Source: Vanrija pseudolonga (taxonomy: Eukaryota > Basidiomycota > Tremellomycetes > Trichosporonales > Trichosporonaceae). From it: a stretch of 64,000 bases of DNA. Positions 1 to 10,876 of this stretch are shown here, one piece after another; positions within the stretch are counted from its first letter, which is position 1; every line of letters starts with the position of its first letter. The position numbers and the translations under genes were made by a program. The stretch is from NCBI RefSeq assembly GCF_020906515.1, contig NC_085851.1:62001-126000 (forward strand). The letters are read 5' to 3'. The notes under the pieces were generated by a model, which worked only from the letters and a program-made list of their open reading frames with translations, was not told the DNA's origin and did no database searches.

Positions 1-1400
1 AGTCTACCTCGACGTCGTCGAGCAAGTCTTCTTCGAGCTCGTCGTCTTCCGCGTCTTCCGCGTCTAAGAGCTCTTCGTCTTCTTCGAGCTCCAGCTCCTC
101 GGCTTCGGCCTCTAAGAGCACGTCGGTTTCCCCGACTTCGAGCGCCGCTCCTTCGTCGTCAGTGGCCCTGGCGTCGTCGACGTCCGCCTCCTCCTCGTCG
201 TCAGCCACTGCCTCGCCTTCTGCTGCCTCGTCGTCGTCGTCGTCGTCCTCGGTTGTTACTTCGTCCTCGACGGCTTCATCCTCTTCTGTTGGTGCGTCTT
301 CGTCCTCTTCTGTGTCGTCCGATGCGGTTTCGTCGTCGTCGGCTGCTCCCTCCGACTCTGCCTCGTCCTCGTCGTCGGCTACTCCCTCCGACTCTGCTTC
401 GTCCTCGGCGTCTGTTTCGTCGGACTCTGCTTCCTCTACCGTGACCTCGTCATCGGCGGTTGCCTCGTCCGACGTTGCTTCGTCGTCCGCAGTTTCGTCA
501 TCGTCGGCTTCGTCATCCGACTCGGCGTCTTCGGCCACCCCCACCTCTGTGTCGGCGTCGGCGTCTGACTCGGTGTCTCCTTCTCCCTCTGCGTCGGCCT
601 CCGACTCTGCCTCCGCCTCGCCGTCCGTCTCCGCATCTGACTCGGCGTCGCCTTCGGCTTCGGTATCACCTTCAGTGACCGACTCGGCGTCGTCGTCAGC
701 GTCGGCGTCGGCGTCGTCTTCCGCGTCTGACTCGTCGTCGGCTTCGGCATCGGCGTCGGCTTCAGTGACAGACTCCGCGTCGGCGTCGGCGTCATCGTCC
801 GCGTCGGCCTCCGACTCGGCTTCTGCCTCTGCATCTGCCTCCGCTTCGGCTTCAGCCTCGGACTCGGCGTCGGCGTCATCGTCTGCGTCGGCAACCGACT
901 CTGCTGCCGTTTCTGCTTCTGCTTCTGCCTCTGCTTCAGCTTCAGCTTCGGCCTCGGCCTCGGCCTCGGACTCTGCCTCCGCCTCCGCTTCGGCTTCGGA
1001 CTCTGCTTCGGCCTCTGCTTCGGCCTCTCCTTCAGCCTCCGCATCTGCCTCTGCTTCTGCCTCTGCCTCGGACTCGGCTTCGGCTTCTGCCTCCGCCACT
1101 GCTTCCTCGTCGGCCTCGGCTTCGGACTCGGCCTCCGCTTCTGCTTCCGCGTCGGCGTCGTCATCTGACTCTGCCTCAGCCTCCTCTTCGGCCTCGGCGT
1201 CGGCCTCGACTACGGGCTCAGCTTCCGCTTTGGACTCCGCCTCCGCCAGTGCCTCGGCTACGGCCTCGGCGTCTGCCTCTGCCTCTGTTACCGACTCGTC
1301 GTCCGCCTCCGCCACTGGCTCGGTTTCGGCTTCTGCGTCCGCGTCCGCCTCCGTCTCCGCCTCCTCCGCCGCCTCGTCCTCTGCCCCCGCCCCCAGCGCC
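1..1400 (+). repeat. Ser/Ala-coding low-complexity tract
   Basis: Imperfect repeats of tcg/gcg/gcc/tct codons encode Ser-Ala and Ser-Asp-Ser-Ala strings. It belongs to the Agd3-like stalk and continues past the left edge. Length is probably variable between strains. Confidence 0.85.
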
Positions 1401-3466
1401 ACCGCCGCCATTCCTGGCGCCACTGTCGACCAGAAGATCCTGATCCTTGCCCGTGATGCCACTGGCATCCAGGCCGGAACCAACGGTCTCCAGGGCTACG
1501 CCATCCCCTACGAGGGCATCATCATCCCCCAGGCCGGTGCTGCGCTCCCCGTGCTCAACGACACCCCCACCCACGGCCGCTACTCGGGTATCATCATCAT
1601 GGACGCCCTCGCCTACCAATACGCCACCGGCTGGAACTCGGCCGTCACCACCGACCAGTGGAACGCCATTTTCAACTACCAGGTCGCTTTCAATGTTCGC
1701 ATGGTCCGTATCAACGAGTTCCCCGGCGTCAACTTTGGTGTCTCCCTTGCCGGCGGTGGATGCTGCAATGCCGGCGTCGAGCAGCCCGTCAGCCTCGTCG
1801 ACACCTCCGACTACCCCTCGGCCAACATCAAGGCGTGAGTGTTGCATTGCTTTGTTTTCCTGACAACCTCAGGGGTGTTACTGTCTCGTCGGAGGGTCTC
1901 TGGCACTACCCTGCCGTGATCACGGATGCTGTTGGCACCAAGGCTGTGGCCATGTACGGCCCCTCGTCTGACGGCACCTTCACCACCAACACGGTCGCCG
2001 CCGTCATCAACACTGTTGGCACTCGTCAGACCTGGGTCTGGTTCACCAGCTGGGCTCCTCAGTGGTCGCCTGCCTGCGCCTTCCTCCAGCACGCCCACGT
2101 TAACTGGCTCACTCGCGGTGTGTTCGTCGGCAAGCGCAAGCTCCACCTCTCGCCCCAGATCGACGACCTCGAGCTCGCCACCGACATCTACTCGCCCAAC
2201 GGCACTACCTTCCGTATCCGTCCCGCCGACCTCGATGGCCACGTTGCCTGGCAGGTTGACCTCAACTCGCGTCTCCCCGCCGGCTCGTCGTTCCGCCTCG
2301 AGCTTGGCCACAACGGTAACGGTGACATTGACAAGGTCACCAACCCTTCGGGCGGTGCTGGTGTCTGCGTTCCCGACTACCCCATCTACACCAACGATGT
2401 CGCCGACACCCCGCTTGAGTGGGTTAAGCCTATTGGAACTGGTGTCGACGCCTGGCCGGTCGAGTTCACCACATACGGCTGGTCTAAGCAGTGCGCTCTC
2501 CTCGACCCCCTGACCGCCTGGTACCAAACCACGGCCAACCGCGACGCCTTTGCCCACGTCTCGCACACCTTTACCCACCTCGAGCTCAACAACGCCACCT
2601 ACCACGACGCTGCTCGCGAGATCCAGTTCAACCAGGCTTGGCTCGCCCAGACTGGTATCGCCGCCGGCCGCTTCTCCCCCCACGGTCTCATCCCCCCTGC
2701 CATCACTGGCCTCCACAACGGTGATGTCATCAAGGCCTGGCTCGACAACGGCATCACTCATGTTGTCGGTGACAACACCCGCCCCCTCCTCCGCAACCCC
2801 AGCTCGGTCTACTGGCCTCTCATCTCCACTGTCGCGGCCAACGGCTACGAGGGCCTCGTCATCTCGCCCCGTTACGCCACCTTCATCTACTACAACTGCG
2901 ACACGTTTGACTGTGACGTTGCCGAGTGGCATGCCCTCACCGGTGCCACTGGTACTTACCAGGACATGCTCAGGATCACCAAGACTGAGAACACCAACTA
3001 CCTCTTCAACCTCCAGGCCGACCCCTACATGTTCCACCAGGCCAACATGCGTCTCATTGACGCCGCTACCTACACTGTGGGCCCCAAGACTGGCCGCATG
3101 TCCCTGGTCCAGCTCTGGGTCGAGACTGTTGCCCAGGAGCTCGCGCGTCTCACCAACTGGCCCATCACGTCGCTCACCCACGACCAGAATGCCCAGTACT
3201 TCCTCGACCGCATGGCTCTTGACGGCTGCAACCCCTCTGCCACCTACACCCTCTCGGCTGATGGCAACCATATTACCCAGATCGTCGTCACTGCCAACGG
3301 AAACACCTGCAGCGTCCCTATTCCGGTTACCATCCCCTCCGGCTCTGCCTCGGCTTCGGGTAGTTCGATCACCGTCGACCAGGTCGGCTCGGAGCCTCCC
3401 ATCCAGTGGGTCACGCTCAACGGCTCGCCCGTCACCCTCACGTTCAGCACCCCCATCGCCATCTAA
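1..3466 (+). CDS. agd3: Agd3-like extracellular polysaccharide deacetylase (CE18 type), 5' partial
   Basis: The frame is open from the window edge, so the start and any signal peptide lie upstream. Exon 1 runs to 1834, then a 38-bp intron (1835-1872), then exon 2 to the TAA at 3464-3466. About 460 codons of almost pure Ser/Ala with periodic Asp, Thr and Pro form a long low-complexity stalk. The globular part starts near 1420 (TVDQKILILARDATGIQ). It carries the deacetylase signature: an Asp motif HLSPQIDDLEL (about 2141-2173) and the metal motif HTFTH (2564-2578). This arrangement matches Agd3, the secreted enzyme that deacetylates galactosaminogalactan in Aspergillus; activity here is inferred. 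The C-terminal part (SGSASASGSS) looks like a second small linker before a beta-rich tail. Large open frames on the other strand are shadows of the codon bias. Confidence 0.85.
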
Positions 3467-3909
3467 GCGATCGAGGGCTGTTACAATGCGCTATTATCTT
3501 GATAATATCACGCAGCTTCACGCCTGCGAAGCAACCCACTGGGACTTTATAGTGCGGACAATGATGTGACTGTGCACTTGGAAGTGGTGGTGGGAAAGTT
3601 GCGGCGGCGAGCTGCGTCACTTAACGTATAGGCCTAGAACGGTGACTGAAGTCAGTACAAAGGGCCTTCGCACTCTCCTGCATGCTGTGTGCCGGTTGGA
3701 TGAACCCAGTCCCCCCCCCCCCCCCCCCCCGCGTGGCACATCATCGAACCACAACTGCCACAGATCGAGGCGCGTGACATGTGTCGTTAAGTGTTTGAGT
3801 CATCTCGTACCCCTTTTCGTCATTCGCCAACGACAACGGGCGACGTTAGGTAGTTCTCGTAGCCTTATTCTCAAAACTGCCCTTCATTGTCGGTCATGCA
3901 GACAATGAG
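3467..3909. other. Intergenic, convergent ends
   Basis: Lies between the 3' ends of the Agd3-like gene (+) and the methyltransferase gene (-). It holds the 20-bp poly-C run. I see no further gene. Confidence 0.5.
3711..3730 (+). repeat. Poly-C homopolymer, 20 bp
   Basis: Twenty consecutive C residues about 245 bp downstream of the Agd3-like stop codon. It may be an assembly-sensitive length, or a G-quadruplex/i-motif former. Confidence 0.9.
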
Positions 3910-4491
3910 CTACAATACACCACCTTCAAACGCCAGCAGAGCCCGCTTCCTCTCTACGCCCCAACGGTACCCGCCGATCCCGGCAGACCCCACAACTCGA
4001 TGGCAGGGCACGACCAACGCGACGCGGTTGGCTGCACACGCGCCAGCGACAGCTCTTGCGGCTCTCGGGCGGCCGATTTCACCGGCGAGCTCAGCGTACG
4101 TACGCACCTGTCCGCGGGGGATGGCCGCAATCGCGGCCCACACGCGGCGCTGGAACGCCGTCCCCTCCGGCACCGGGATGGGGTGCGGGGCTGCGGTGCC
4201 CTCCAAGTGTGATATGACGGCGGCGACTAGCTTGATTGCTGATTCTTTTGTCGCCATGGCAATCCGATGGCCGGGGTACAACTTTCGCAGCTCGGCGAGT
4301 GCGCTTGCTCGCGTCGCAGTGAGGACGATGGCCGCGAGTGCCGTGCCGCGCGTCGCTATGAGAATGGTGCCCAGTTTGGCGTGTCGCGTCGTGGTATAGC
4401 TTATTGTCTGGAGGGACATGGGGTGCGTGTTGAGCGTGGAGAGCATGCAGCTCCAGCTCATCTCGCCCTTTGTCTCCTCGCGCGTCGACAT
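3910..4491 (-). CDS. MGT1: Methylated-DNA--protein-cysteine methyltransferase
   Basis: Single exon of 193 aa from the ATG at 4491. Suicide enzyme that moves alkyl groups from O6-alkylguanine in DNA to its own Cys. The C-terminal domain is complete: helix-turn-helix region with FQRRVWAAIAAIPRGQVRTY and the arginine-finger segment GRPRAARAVAGACAANR, the active-site motif PCHRVVGS (Cys near residue 163), and the terminal GGYRWGVERKRALLAFE. The N-terminal ribonuclease-like domain is short, as in small MGMTs. In-frame Met codons at 4452 and 4419 (MSLQTISYTT) are alternative starts; the latter gives the usual family length. The frame upstream contains no ATG before 4491. It is convergent with the Agd3-like gene. 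Confidence 0.9.
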   Translation of the reverse strand: MSTREETKGEMSWSCMLSTLNTHPMSLQTISYTTTRHAKLGTILIATRGTALAAIVLTATRASALAELRKLYPGHRIAMATKESAIKLVAAVISHLEGTAAPHPIPVPEGTAFQRRVWAAIAAIPRGQVRTYAELAGEIGRPRAARAVAGACAANRVALVVPCHRVVGSAGIGGYRWGVERKRALLAFEGGVL

Positions 4492-5079
4492 TGAAAGCAA
4501 CGACGAGGCAAGACAATAACAAACATGACGTCATGGACTTTGAAAGCATCAATCAGACCGCCACCGAGGTGGACAGAGGGCATTGGGCGCAATAGAAGCC
4601 GCTGCGGCCGCTGCGTTGCCATCAGAGTTGGCGGAGCCGGTGCCCCAGCCGAGTACGAGCGCATGCTTGTTAGCAGGTCGAAAGAGCTGCGGCGGCAACA
4701 GCTCGGGTGCTGCTCGCTGATGCTCGGCGTGAACCCCAAGTGGACGACATTGGCCCGCTCGGCCTCGGCGTTGGCCGCGGCGTTTGCCGGCCAAAGGGTG
4801 TCCACTATCGCCCGAGGTATGTCGCCCAGTGGCCGTCGAGCCACCCAACGCTGGGGCCATTGTTCCTGCCCATCGACCCGCAGGTCCAGACCAGGCGATG
4901 CACCGAGCTCAAGTGCCCGCTGCGCCACATCGATTCCCCCGCCCGGACCGCCGACGAGGCTTCTCATTCGCACGCCCTTTGCTTCTGCCGCCAGGTATAA
5001 GTAGTCGTCCCAGACCCAAAGACCCACCCCAGCCCTCCCCCATTTCTCATCATTACAGTATGTACATACAAAGTACGCC
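4492..5079. other. Gap with an uncharacterised open frame on the minus strand
   Basis: A minus-strand frame is open from beyond 5192 to a stop at 4458, with a Met at 4967. It would overlap the first codons of the methyltransferase gene. It has no domain I recognise and the plus strand is also open here, as often in GC-rich DNA. I treat it as probable 3' UTR/promoter. Confidence 0.3.
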
Positions 5080-6790
5080 TCACACCCACTTCTCCCACCC
5101 TGGGAACATGGCGGACTTGATGTCGCACTTTGCATTCTCCACTCGCTCCTTGAAGAACTCGTGGGGGACATCGGCCCCTCCTTTGGGGTCAATGAAGTCG
5201 CGCAGGCGGTCGACTGCCCTTTTGACGACCGTTTTGACCTTCTTGAGATGCTTGTCTTCGGCAGACGGGTCGTCGTAAGAGAAAGAGTCCTCGAAGTCTT
5301 CGATGATCGCCTTTTGAGCCCCGGCCAGAGGCTTATTCACCATCTCGGTGGATAAAAGCAGCTCCTTGACGTGCAGAACATGCTGAAACGCATCGTCTAC
5401 GCTTCGGAGAAGGACGGTCTCGTTGTCGTTGTTGCCGTTGTTGACGTCGGCATTGTTGTCTGTGGTCTCATCTCCCCTGAACACCTCCACCTCGTCGACG
5501 ATGAGAGTGGGATGGTTCTCGAGTGACGTTAGGTCGGGCGAGTCCCGTTTGAAGGAGGTTACAGACGAAGTGTCGGCCGAGTCGTCCTTGGTTACCTCAG
5601 CAGTGACTTCCCTCGAGGCCTCCCCCAGTTCATGACTGTCGAGCAAGGGACTGGGCAAAGTGTCATTCTTCAGGGTGGTGGCTAACTCGACTGTCGCGTC
5701 GCCGGGGTCTTCTTCGACGGCTTGCAGATGTTGGGTGACAGAAACTTGAAGGATCTCGTCTTGAAGCGCCTCGTCTTCAGGTTGCTCGTCCGTTTCAGAG
5801 GCAGCATCACCAGCGTGTGTTTCCTCGACTGCTGGGAGTGAGGTTTGTGGTAGGGCCGTTGTAGCCTGTCTCTTGACCTTGGAGGGAGTATCTGGAGGCG
5901 GCGAGTGCCTACTGGGCTTCGCAACGGCCGAGGGAGAGCTTGCATGCGACACGGACGCGACAGGGAAGGTCTGCCGGCGGGCGAGTTCTGGAGCTCGTGC
6001 GGTTGGAAGCGGGATAGGCAGCTCTCTGTTTGGCATAGACCTAGCCCTCATGCGCCTCTCCGCCAAAGGAGTGTCTTCATCCGAGTCGGTGTCCTCGGCC
6101 AAAGCTGGTGCCGGCTTGGAGGTGGGGGTCGGAGAAGGAGAGGGCGGCGGCGATAGGCTTGACATTGGCGACCGTAACTCTGAGCGCGAGCGAATGACCG
6201 CGCGACGCTTCCTAGGTCGTCGACTGGGGAACGAAACGTCGTCTTCTTCAGACTCCGATACGCCAGCGTAGCCCGTGGACAACGAGTCTCCGCACACGTC
6301 GCCGTTGTCGTCTTGGACGCCAGGTGACGGGCTACGCCTTCGCTTCAGCCAGGCCGAGGAAGAGCCCTCAAGCAAGGTCTCGGAGCGCACTGATGCCGGT
6401 ATCGAGGAAGAGGCGGAAGAAGACGACGCCGTAGCTGCCGCTCCAGGTGCCGCCGCCGCTCCTGCAGTGGCAGCTTCAAGCTTTTTTCGGGCATAGATGA
6501 CCTCAAGCTCGTCAAACCATGTCACCGGGTCTCTTGGTCAACAAGGGCAGCAATAGACAGCACTCACCGGCGAGCCACTGAGGAGGTGGGGGCGGAGGGG
6601 GCCATCCGCCTGGAGGTGGACTGTCGGGGTTTGAGCAGGGCGGGGAAGACCCACTTCGACGGCGTCGGGAAGGCGGTTTGTCGACAATGATCCGCCTGAC
6701 TCGGGGGCCATCCGGTGATAGCCCTGCCCTCGGCCTTGGTGGGCCATGGTTGCCCGCCGTCATTGACAGCCTCTGCTTTCGGCGTGCCAT
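5080..6790 (-). CDS. Disordered acidic/basic protein of unknown function
   Basis: Two exons (6568-6790 and 5080-6530) with a 37-bp intron give 557 aa. The N-terminus has an Arg/Pro-rich stretch (RRIIVDKPPSRRRRSG, then a proline run). The exon junction reads QWLAG-DPVTWFDELEVIYARKK, a likely folded or coiled segment. The middle is low complexity with Ser/Pro/Glu, basic patches (RRPRKRRAV) that could be nuclear signals, and acidic stretches. The last ~110 residues look ordered and helical (VDDAFQHVLHVKELLL, KKVKTVVKRAVDRLRDF, ending PGWEKWV). No family is recognised. A nuclear role is inferred from composition only. Confidence 0.75.
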
Positions 6791-7736
6791 TGTTGTGACG
6801 AGTGAAAGAGGAGCGGAACGAGTGAGTGAAGGGAAGAGAGTTGGAGGAAGGAAGATCAAGTTGTGTTGCCGTGGGTGGGTGGGTGGAGGGGCGGAAATGA
6901 CGCGCGGCGGCGGAGGGCGCACAGACCCCCCCTCCGCCAGCCAGCCAGCCAGACGCCACTCTTTGCAAGGGGGCGGCTGCGTGGCTGACATCCTACATCA
7001 AGGCGACAACGTCTCCAGCCCAAACGACATCCATGGCACTCGAGGAGGAGGAGTGCATAAGGAGAAGACATGGTGCGCCCAGGTGCCCAGCGCGGCTGGC
7101 GGTCCTCGGTGGCGAGCGAACAACGGCGTGTGCAAACCGCATGGCGATATGGCGCAACGCCGCGCTGATCCGTCGCGCCGTCGTTTCAGCAGAGGAACCA
7201 AATGCAGCAGCAATCATTGCTTCTTCAGGTGAAGCGGCAGAGACCGGATTGTCTAGAAGGGAGAGGGTGGGTGGCAGGGCGGAGGAGCACACGGTGTGCG
7301 CGACGCGACTGCGAGGCCTGCCGGGGTTGTGAGGGCCAAGTAGGCCGCCTCACTATGCCCTGGGCGGACAGTAGCCACCTGCGCTATTCTATGCTGCCAT
7401 AGGGCTCAAGGATGGATGTCGGTGCTGCAGTTCGCGTTGCGGTCGCCGTCGCCGACGGATGGCAAGGATGGATGGGTGTGTGTCAGGAGCTCAGGAGGCA
7501 ACGAGCGGTTCAGTGACGACGGGAGCAAATATCACCATGTGGCAGCAGTTGGCGCCGCGCGCCGATCCCGCAGGTGCGAGCGGGGCCACAACGGCGATGG
7601 CGGCGGTTGGTGCAACGGCGAACAACACAACGCTGACCAACGTTCAATGCACCTACACCACTCCGATACATTCCAGTGTCTAGATGGACCCCCAAGATGC
7701 ACGCCATCATGCTACTGCGGCGTCGGACCGCCCCGT
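6791..7736. other. Intergenic
   Basis: Contains short open frames on both strands with no motif I recognise. No convincing start, intron or domain. Probably the divergent promoter of the disordered-protein gene and 3' flank of the next gene. Confidence 0.4.
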
Positions 7737-8118
7737 CTACCACATATCAAACGACGACAACGACCCGACGTCGTCAAACTTGGTCACCCACACCTGCTCG
7801 GCGGTGTACTGGGCGATGATACGCGCGAGCACTTGGAACTCGCCGTCGGCACCCGTGGCGATGATGTGGGCCATCTCGCGGCAGAGGCAGAAAGTCTTGA
7901 CGCGGGCTACGAGGACGGCGCGTGCCTCGGGCTCGAGGGGCTTGACGATATGCTCGATTGTGCGCAGGTGCGAGAACATCTTCTGATGCTGCTGCTTGCG
8001 GATTTTGCGGGGGATCTTGTACTAGTCATCGTCAGCGGAGCAGAGAGGAGGCGTTCACCTCGTTGCCGTCGAGAAAGAGGCTGGTGCGCGCCTTGAACTT
8101 GAGCCAGGTGTTGCCCAT
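7737..8118 (-). CDS. Small Met-Gly-Asn protein 1, predicted N-myristoylated
   Basis: Exon 1 (8059-8118, 20 codons) and exon 2 (7737-8021) flank a 37-bp intron with GTGAAC donor, CTGAC branch and TAG end; 114 aa. It starts MGNTWLKFKARTSLFLDGNE, then a basic segment (YKIPRKIRKQQHQK) and a helical region (TIEHIVKPLEPEARAVLVARV, AHIIATGADGEFQVLARII). Gly2-Asn3 fits an N-myristoyltransferase substrate; a basic patch close behind would favour membrane binding. No family recognised. Nearest neighbours 8609-9013 and 9304-10033 have the same N-terminal layout and the same strand, so they may be an old tandem set that diverged outside the N-terminus. Confidence 0.75.
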
Positions 8119-8608
8119 TGTGACGGTGATGGAAAGGTGAGGTGAGTAGTTGTTTGGATGAGAGAATGTTCGAATGTCGTTCCATCAGAGACTTGAGGCG
8201 GGAGTGGTGTGGGTGTTTGCCTTGTGTTGGGTGCAGGCGGGAGCAGAATACACGCGCACACACGCCTCCCACGCCGCCACACACACATAACACGCCGCCA
8301 TGCACATTTCCACCTGCGGCGCCGTTGAGAACAGGCGCTTGGACGACCATACACATGCCCCGCCCCTCAGGACAGAACGGGGGTCAGTGGGAAAAATCCC
8401 TGCGGCGGTGTGCGTGGCTGGGAAGTGCACCGGGCATCCTGCATTTTACTACTGTGTGGCACTGGCGACTTCACCTTTGAAGTCGTTGTTGTGGAGGTGC
8501 ACTACCATTGCTCAAATGAAGTTTGCCTCACTGAGCGTTGGCTCATCACCCCCACACGCACTGTGTTTGCCGTCACGGTGACTGCGCGGCATTCTCTGGT
8601 TCCCGCCG
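8119..8608. other. Intergenic
   Basis: Promoter side of the 7737-8118 gene and 3' flank of the next one. Holds an AC-rich patch near 8250-8300. No gene seen. Confidence 0.4.
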
Positions 8609-9013
8609 TTACTTCGAGTAAAAGTGATGCAGCAAGTCGATGGGGCGGGGCTCAGTGATCCGCACGCCGTTGACGACACGGCCAAGTGGCAGTCCGTCCT
8701 CAAACGGAAGCACTTCGTGCCGGTACGTCGTGGGTGGGACCCAGCGGATGGTCGGCTTGCTGGTGAGGGGAGGCGTGGATGGCTCCCAGTACAGCTCGTC
8801 GTACGGGCTGTCGAACGACACAAGATCATCGGGTGTTCTGACAGGCGAGGTGGGGGGCGATTCGTAGATCTCGGAGGGAAGCTCCTCGTACGGGTGGTCG
8901 GGTGACTTGGCGTGCTGCAGTCAGCGTTGCTGTTGGCCCAGGCGACTCACTCCTGTGTGGCGCTTGAAAAGCACGATAGCGCTCGACGAGACCTTGGACA
9001 GAATGTTACCCAT
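8609..9013 (-). CDS. Small Met-Gly-Asn protein 2, predicted N-myristoylated
   Basis: Exon 1 (8951-9013) and exon 2 (8609-8914) around a 36-bp GTGAGT...CTGACTGCAG intron; 122 aa. The N-terminus is MGNILSKVSSSAIVLFKR, a good N-myristoylation context (Gly2, Ser6) followed by Lys/Arg. The rest is short Pro/Glu/Tyr-rich sequence with repeated PYEEL / PYDELY-like motifs (HPYEELPSEIYESPP, SPYDELYWEPS) and ends LLHHFYSK. The repeated Tyr motifs could be interaction peptides; that is inference. A TATA-like box lies about 45-50 bp upstream (9057-9065). No family recognised. Confidence 0.75.
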
Positions 9014-9056
9014 CTTGGTGGTGTGTGTGAAAGAAAGGAAAGATCTTGGCGTGCTG

Positions 9057-9065
9057 CTTTATATA
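9057..9065 (-). promoter_or_regulatory. TATA-like box of the 8609-9013 gene
   Basis: Reads TATATAAAG on the gene strand, 44-52 bp upstream of the ATG. Confidence 0.5.
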
Positions 9066-9303
9066 CTCACTGTCATGAGGTGATGGAGTCAGCGCTCGAT
9101 CTTGTCAATGGCACAAACATTGTGACGAGCACGCATGTCGTAGCCCACCATCACTCGCCCGGTGACGGCCGTGAGAGGTCACTTGGCACACCAAAGGAGC
9201 CAAGGTGTCAGAGTGGAGGCGGGGCCCAAAAGGCAAACGCAGCAGCGGTGCAACAGTACAACAATGACATTCCTCGGTCTATAAAGATCCCGTTTCCACC
9301 CCA

Positions 9304-10033
9304 CTACCAGTACTCTGCACCGTGCCGTGGTTGGAACCCCCCCGGAGGCCTCCGGGTGAGCATGACTCGCCTCCGGGGTCCGCCAGCGACGACGATGGCC
9401 GTGTCCCAGTACTCGGGATCGTGCTCTGCCACCTCCGACTCTCCCCCGTCCCTCCCCGTGTAGCCCTCTTCGGTCGAGACCCCTCCCCCCTCCAGACTCC
9501 CTTCCTGGTGAACACGGTGTGCCGTACAGGTCAACCGGTGCTCCAGGAGGTGACTGTACAACGCCGAGCGGTGGACCTCGAAGATTTCCTGGTAGTGGTC
9601 TTCGGCTCGGATAGTGCCCTCGTCCTTGGGCTCGTAGGTGGTGTACTGGGAGGCCTGGTATTCGAAAGTGTCGCGGTTGGGGCGAGTCGGGGAGCGGCGG
9701 AGGAGGAAGTCCCACTGCACCCCGGCGCCGACGGGGGCGTCGTCGAAGTCGAGGTGAGCCGGGAGGTCCTGGGGGGATGAGCACCGCACCGGAGGAGACT
9801 ACGGACCTTGCAGCAGCACCTCAGGCTGCTGACCGAGTGGTGGCCCTCCGTGTGGGTGTGCGCGTGGTTGATCCCGTGCACGCCGGGGCAGGTCTCAGGG
9901 TTGGCGACGAGCTCGCGGAGGGTCGGCTTGGGGCGGTGAGAGAGGGTGAAGGGAGCGAAAGCGGGGAACAACTGGTTGGTCAGACACGACGGCCGGGCAG
10001 ACCTACGGGGAAGCACGAGAGGATGTTTCCCAT
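9304..10033 (-). CDS. Small Met-Gly-Asn protein 3, predicted dually acylated
   Basis: Three exons (10007-10033, 9807-9971, 9304-9768) give 218 aa. Exon 1 is only nine codons, MGNILSCFP: Gly2 for myristate, Ser6, and Cys7 as a possible palmitoylation site. Exon 2 has His/Cys-rich sequence (HTHTEGHHSV, LRCCCK). Exon 3 is acidic with many Tyr (YQASQYTTYEPKDEG) and ends RRPPGGFQPRHGAEYW. Intron 2 has the weaker donor GTCCGT, chosen because it alone keeps frame. The first six residues equal those of the gene at 8609-9013. No domain recognised. Confidence 0.65.
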
Positions 10034-10876
10034 TGTGTAGGTTGAATGTGAGGTAGGTGTCGAGTGGGTGGTAGCTGGGGCGGGCTGGGTTGAGCTGCGA
10101 GGGACGTTTGGTGGGCTGTCCGACTGCCAGCGCGGTGAGCATTAAAAGGACGCTGCAGCAGTCGTCGTTCCCACGATCTCGTCGCTGGCGAGGGACGGAT
10201 AGCACACACACCGTCTGCCATCCCAATCTCGGCCTTGGGGTTAGCATAGCATTGGTCATGCTAACGTCGGGAAACACAAGAAGATTGAGTGTAGATGGGG
10301 GGATGAAGATGGTGTGAAGTGCGATGTGGCTGAGCGTCTGCGAAAGGGACTGTCGGTGTATTCCCAGATGACGAGGAATTTACCGACCCCGGACCGTCGG
10401 CTTGGGATCATGGTACGCCAAGAGAGTGCTCATTATCTACAGTTGATTTGGATGGGACAGGATGGCCCGTGATAGCGAGATGAGGTGTGTGCCGACGGAC
10501 GACACAGCGCCACATCCACTCGGTTTCCCGCGGCCGCCGGTCTTCCGGCCAGTAAACCGCCTTCGTACCCGTTAACTGTTGCCCAGCATGGTTCCCGACA
10601 ATTTTCACATACGTACCGGCCAGAAACAAGCACACTGGAAACGCACAAGACCAGAGGGAGGCCCTGTGTGGTGCATAGAAAATCATGTCGGCGCGGTCAC
10701 AGTGCACACACGGATTTGATCCCGCAGCTGTCCGTCACCACCACGCTCCGCGGCACCAAATGCGCCAGGCAGTTGGATATAGTTTGGCTACCGACGTTTG
10801 TTATTGACTTACTCTACACACTGGATCACTTTCTGCATTCGTCTACGGACACTTGGGGAGCAGCAGACTGCTGGAC
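10034..10876. other. Intergenic
   Basis: Promoter of the Met-Gly-Asn gene 3 and 3' flank of SZK-A. A minus-strand frame at 10433-10648 has a YVCENC segment like the SZK knuckle, but the rest of the family pattern is absent. No gene called. Confidence 0.4.

Noticed and set aside
1-1400. CRISPR-like or satellite array
   Set aside because: The periodicity is codon-level and imperfect, with no constant repeat and spacer lengths.
436-1847. Long antisense and alternate-frame ORFs over the Ser/Ala tract
   Set aside because: Low-complexity codon repeats leave all frames open. Compositions (Arg/Pro/Lys repeats) are not protein-like.
1811-3271. 486-codon frame antisense to the Agd3-like gene
   Set aside because: Explained by strong codon bias in GC-rich coding DNA; no motif and the plus strand has clear homology.
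6993-7402. Overlapping short frames on both strands
   Set aside because: No recognised domain; neither strand stands out, so left as intergenic.
10433-10648. Minus-strand frame with YVCENC, like the SZK knuckle
   Set aside because: No Trp helix before it, no conserved intron position and no ITGYT-like exon after it. Six residues of similarity are not enough.
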